Source: Actinomycetes bacterium (GTDB lineage: Bacteria > Actinomycetota > Acidimicrobiia > Acidimicrobiales > JAJYPT01). From it: a DNA stretch of 7,429 nt. The notes under the pieces are model-generated. The model was given only the letters and a program-made list of their open reading frames with translations. It was not told where the DNA came from and searched no databases. The stretch covers positions 1 to 7,429 of the forward strand of contig JAJYPT010000081.1 in NCBI GenBank assembly GCA_021795135.1, written 5' to 3'. Position numbers and translations under genes: made by a program. Below are positions 5,561 through 7,429 of the stretch, one piece after another (position 1 is the first letter of the stretch; each line of letters starts with the position of its first letter).

Positions 5561-5575
5561 GGCTTATTTTATAAT
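5547..5575 (+). promoter_or_regulatory. Promoter of the ArsR-family repressor gene
   Basis: TTTATA (5547-5552, 4/6 to the -35 consensus), a 17-base spacer and a perfect TATAAT (5570-5575) predict a start near 5582 and a leader of about 35 nt before ATG 5618. It overlaps the opposing promoter's -35 region, so polymerase cannot occupy both at once. The palindrome ends 11 bases upstream of this -35, close enough for autoregulation but less directly blocking than on the other strand. Confidence 0.55.
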
Positions 5576-5617
5576 GTATTTGTGCCTAAATCTCTTCCGG
5601 ATGTAGAACTATCTGAA

Positions 5618-5938
5618 ATGTCGTGTTGTGCGCCTATTTCTCAAGGAATAATTAGTGATAAAGATGCTCTAGATCTTTCTTTGAGGCTCAAAGCTTTAGC
5701 AGATCCAATTCGAATCAAAATTATTGCCTTTGTTCTATCTAAAAAAGATATTGGGGTGCGCAATATAGATCTGGTGGCCTATTTAGATTTATCGGATGCA
5801 ACTATAAGTCATCATCTCAAGCAGTTATCAAAAGCAGGTTTTTTGATAAGTGAGCGCAAAGGTACAAGTATCTATTATTGGCCTCGTTTGGAATCACTAG
5901 GAATGCTTTCTCGAATTATTGATCCAAATTGTTGTTGA
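5618..5938 (+). CDS. ArsR/SmtB-family metal(loid)-responsive repressor with terminal Cys pairs
   Basis: This 106-aa winged-helix repressor has the family core L-K-A-L-A-D-P-I-R-I-K-I-I (24-36), the recognition helix region S-D-A-T-I-S-H-H-L-K-Q-L-S-K-A-G-F (59-75), and the wing S-E-R-K-G-T-S-I-Y-Y (78-87). Such proteins bind an operator as dimers and leave it when metal or metalloid binds. The classical C-V-C-D-L site is absent; that region reads V-R-N-I-D-L (47-52). Instead Cys occurs only as pairs at the ends, C3-C4 and C105-C106. An N-terminal Cys pair is known in the As(III) site of Corynebacterium ArsR, and C-terminal pairs occur in other ArsR proteins, so a thiophilic ligand such as As(III) is plausible. 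ATG 5618 is preferred over an in-frame ATG at 5525 inside the palindrome. The predicted promoter start near 5582 excludes the latter, and homologues typically begin with a short C-C stretch. No strong Shine-Dalgarno is visible. Confidence 0.85.
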   Translation: MSCCAPISQGIISDKDALDLSLRLKALADPIRIKIIAFVLSKKDIGVRNIDLVAYLDLSDATISHHLKQLSKAGFLISERKGTSIYYWPRLESLGMLSRIIDPNCC

Positions 5939-5963
5939 TGAAACTTTTTGGGAATAAAAGAAT

Positions 5964-5993
5964 TTGAGTAAGGGGTAACCTTACTAATATAAA
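5964..5993 (+). promoter_or_regulatory. Promoter with inverted repeat in its spacer, upstream of the aldo/keto reductase
   Basis: TTGAGT (5964-5969, 4/6) and TATAAA (5988-5993, 5/6) are separated by 18 bases, predicting a start near 6000 and a leader of about 35 nt. The inverted repeat AGTAAGG (5967-5973) - GGTAA - CCTTACT (5979-5985) fills the spacer. That is where MerR-type activators or a simple repressor would bind. It could instead be a weak terminator for the repressor gene, but no T run follows directly. Confidence 0.45.
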
Positions 5994-6034
5994 AATTTAG
6001 TTGTTAACTAGAAAAATTTTAGAAATGGGTTTAT

Positions 6035-7009
6035 ATGGAATATACCAATCTTGGTCGCAGTGGTCTTAGTGTAAGTCGGCTATGTTTAGGTACTATGAAT
6101 TTTGGTCCTGAGACTGATGAAAGCACTTCTCATGAAATTATGGATCTAGCTCTTGATAATGGCATCAATTTTTTTGATACGGCTAATGTTTATGGATGGG
6201 GAGAAAACAGGGGTCGAACAGAACAAATAATTGGTAATTGGTTTGCCAAAGGTGGACAACGCAGAGAAAAAACAGTATTAGCTACAAAAGTATATGGTGA
6301 TATGGGTTCTTGGCCAAATCAAGGCAGACTTTCAGCTTTAAATATTCGTCGTGCTTGTGATGCGAGTTTGGCAAGACTCAAGACAGATTATATAGATCTT
6401 TATCAAATGCACCATATTGACCGCAATACCCCCTGGGAAGAAATTTGGCAAGCTATGGAAGTATTGGTTACACAGGGAAAGATTCTCTATGTGGGAAGTA
6501 GTAATTTTGCTGGATGGCATATTGCTCAAGCCCAAGCTAGTGCTCATAAAAGAAACTTTGTTGGACTTATAAGCGAACAATCTATTTATAATTTAATCAC
6601 TCGAGACATAGAACGCGAGGTAATACCTGCTGCTAAACACTATGGGCTAGGAATTATTCCTTGGTCACCTTTGAGCGGAGGTCTTTTGGGGGGAGTTCTA
6701 GACAAACAAAACAAAGGTGGTTCTCGTCGTTTTGAAGGGCGTAGTAAGCAAATACTTGAACAAAAACATGATCAAATAAAAGAATATGAAGATTTTTGTA
6801 AAAAATTAGGACAATCTCCAGCAGATGTTGCTCTTAGCTGGATTTTGGCTCAAGATAGTGTTACAGCTCCAATTATTGGTCCTAGAACAAAAGAGCAGCT
6901 ACAAGGTACTTTGTCTGTTTTAGATTTTAAACTAGACAAAGATTCCCTAAAAGCTCTAGATTCTATTTTTCCTGGACATCGTACAGCTCCTGAAGATTAT
7001 GCTTGGTAA
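6035..7009 (+). CDS. Aldo/keto reductase
   Basis: This 324-aa cytosolic NAD(P)H-dependent oxidoreductase of the aldo/keto reductase superfamily reduces aldehydes or ketones. It is a TIM barrel of normal length for the bacterial L-glyceraldehyde-3-phosphate reductase / YajO-like group. The N-terminus has L-G-R-S-G-L-x-V-S-R-L-C-L-G-T-M-N-F-G (6-24). The catalytic tetrad is complete: D48 in F-F-D-T-A-N-V-Y, Y53, K85 in L-A-T-K-V, and H126 in D-L-Y-Q-M-H-H-I-D. Later signatures are G-K-I-L-Y-V-G-S-S-N-F (148-158) and the cofactor region with I-I-G-P-R-T-K-E-Q-L (about 277-286). The physiological substrate cannot be told from sequence. The ribosome binding site before ATG 6035 is weak (TGGG at 6026-6029). 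It is followed after 20 bases by a long hairpin and appears to be a single-gene transcript, possibly controlled through the inverted repeat in its promoter. Confidence 0.93.
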   Translation: MEYTNLGRSGLSVSRLCLGTMNFGPETDESTSHEIMDLALDNGINFFDTANVYGWGENRGRTEQIIGNWFAKGGQRREKTVLATKVYGDMGSWPNQGRLSALNIRRACDASLARLKTDYIDLYQMHHIDRNTPWEEIWQAMEVLVTQGKILYVGSSNFAGWHIAQAQASAHKRNFVGLISEQSIYNLITRDIEREVIPAAKHYGLGIIPWSPLSGGLLGGVLDKQNKGGSRRFEGRSKQILEQKHDQIKEYEDFCKKLGQSPADVALSWILAQDSVTAPIIGPRTKEQLQGTLSVLDFKLDKDSLKALDSIFPGHRTAPEDYAW

Positions 7010-7029
7010 GCAAAAGATATTTTATAATG

Positions 7030-7074
7030 CAAATTTGTAGAACATTTCAATTATTGAAATGTTCTACAAATTTG
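7030..7074 (+). terminator. 21-bp perfect hairpin after the aldo/keto reductase
   Basis: The arms 7030-7050 and 7054-7074 are exact reverse complements of 21 bases, separated by only TTA. The left arm runs CAAATTTGTAG...ATTTCAA. It begins 20 bases after the reductase stop and is followed by TTTAAC. The stem is AT-rich and the T tract short, so it is probably a terminator but not a textbook one. It could also be a palindromic repeat element or a cruciform-forming site. Confidence 0.65.
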
Positions 7075-7101
7075 TTTAACTATCAGCTCAATATCTATAA
7101 A
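7072..7101 (+). promoter_or_regulatory. Candidate promoter of the DUF1697 gene
   Basis: TTGTTT (7072-7077, only 3/6 to consensus) is followed after 18 bases by TATAAA (7096-7101, 5/6). This predicts a start close to 7108 and a leader of about 10 nt before ATG 7118. No Shine-Dalgarno precedes that ATG, in keeping with a very short leader. The -35 half overlaps the foot of the hairpin. Confidence 0.35.
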
Positions 7102-7117
7102 ATAAGTTGATTTTAAA

Positions 7118-7429
7118 ATGCAAATTTGGATAGCTTTGCTCCGAGGAGTAAATGTTGGAGGTGTCAACAAGTTGCCTATGAAGGCTCTTGTGGATGAGTT
7201 GAAATCTATTGGATTGATGGAGGTAAAAACTTATATCCAAAGTGGCAATATAGTATTTTATGATCCAGATATTGAGACAGTTGTCCTAGCTAGTCAAATT
7301 GGGATGCTTATTAAATCAAAATTTGGTTTTGAGCCTAAGGTGAAAATAATTAGCTATCAGGATCTACTTCTAGCTATACAGGCCAATCCATTTGTTGAAT
7401 TAATGAATGATACTGATGGGAAAAACCTC
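7118..7429 (+). CDS. DUF1697 family protein, 3' end outside window
   Basis: The first 104 codons of a DUF1697 protein are present; the family usually has about 180 residues, so some 40% is missing. The diagnostic N-terminus M-Q-I-W-I-A-L-L-R-G-V-N-V-G-G-V-N-K-L-P-M (1-21) is followed by V-K-T-Y-I-Q-S-G-N-I-V-F (about 36-47). Then come a helix and F-G-F-E-P-K-V (about 69-75), and A-N-P-F (about 89-92). The last residues, D-T-D-G-K-N-L, correspond to the conserved D-G-K stretch before the second half. The domain is small, cytosolic and of unknown biochemical function. Its start coincides with the right copy of an 18-nt repeat. No ribosome binding site is visible. Confidence 0.9.
   Translation, partial: MQIWIALLRGVNVGGVNKLPMKALVDELKSIGLMEVKTYIQSGNIVFYDPDIETVVLASQIGMLIKSKFGFEPKVKIISYQDLLLAIQANPFVELMNDTDGKNL

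Larger units (their letters stand above)
7020..7128 (+). repeat. 18-nt imperfect direct repeat flanking the hairpin and covering the DUF1697 start
   Basis: TTTTATAATGCAAATTTG (7020-7037) and TTTTAAAATGCAAATTTG (7111-7128) differ at one base. The right copy contains the ATG and first codons of the DUF1697 gene. The left copy runs into the left arm of the hairpin. The left copy is followed two bases later by a stop codon in the equivalent frame, so it encodes nothing itself. Confidence 0.55.

Noticed and set aside
5426..5617. Upstream in-frame starts for the ArsR repressor, including an ATG at 5525
   Set aside because: The extension would overlap the divergent gene or begin inside the palindrome, and it lies upstream of the predicted transcription start near 5582. 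The family normally starts shortly before the Cys pair. The open frame is probably chance plus antisense coding.
6338..6580. Minus-strand 80-codon frame antisense to the aldo/keto reductase
   Set aside because: It lies fully within a well-supported gene on the other strand and resembles no family.
1..7429. CRISPR array, insertion sequence, tRNA or rRNA genes
   Set aside because: I saw no regularly spaced repeats, no transposase-like protein, no cloverleaf-like segment and no rRNA-like conserved stretch on either strand.

Overview
The window is AT-rich bacterial DNA (roughly one third G+C by eye), compact, using the standard bacterial code with ATG, GTG and TTG starts. Two protein families point to a low-GC actinobacterium: a membrane-anchored relative of the N,N-dimethylformamidase beta-subunit C-terminal domain, and a YbjQ-like domain of the version I associate with actinobacteria. 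A free-living Acidimicrobiia-like lineage is possible. Several starts have no Shine-Dalgarno sequence, which also suits an actinobacterium. This assignment is inference from family resemblance only.

Left part (1-2850). The window opens inside an ArsR-like winged-helix regulator whose reading frame is broken by a +1 shift near 190-230. Convergent to it is arfB, a GGQ-motif ribosome rescue factor, with a hairpin terminator overlapping its last codons. A YbjQ/heavy-metal-binding-domain protein (+) and an EamA/DMT-family exporter (-) then converge on a shared hairpin that reaches the exporter's stop codon. Upstream of the exporter lie a possible 10-codon leader ORF and a 31-aa signal-peptide-like small ORF.

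Middle (2850-5200). A 66-aa protein with two predicted membrane segments faces the 550-aa extracytoplasmic dimethylformamidase-like protein, which has one N-terminal membrane segment and six cysteines in three close pairs.

Most interesting part (5227-5938). A divergent pair joins a 93-aa cysteine-rich protein of unknown family (-) to a 106-aa ArsR/SmtB repressor (+) that begins M-S-C-C and ends C-C. Between them lies a perfect 22-bp palindrome that covers the -10 edge, the predicted transcription start and the ribosome binding site of the 93-aa gene. The 93-aa protein shows a gapless internal duplication of 21 residues, each copy ending in Cys. I read this as a candidate metal- or metalloid-responsive module: the repressor binds the palindrome and releases the small Cys protein when thiophilic metal binds. 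Its ligand and biochemical role are unknown.

Right part (5939-7429). An aldo/keto reductase with an intact Asp-Tyr-Lys-His tetrad follows, with an inverted repeat placed between its candidate -35 and -10. It ends at a 21-bp perfect hairpin. A DUF1697 gene begins after that and runs off the window; its first bases repeat an 18-nt segment at the base of the hairpin.

I saw no tRNA, rRNA, CRISPR array, insertion sequence or replication origin.
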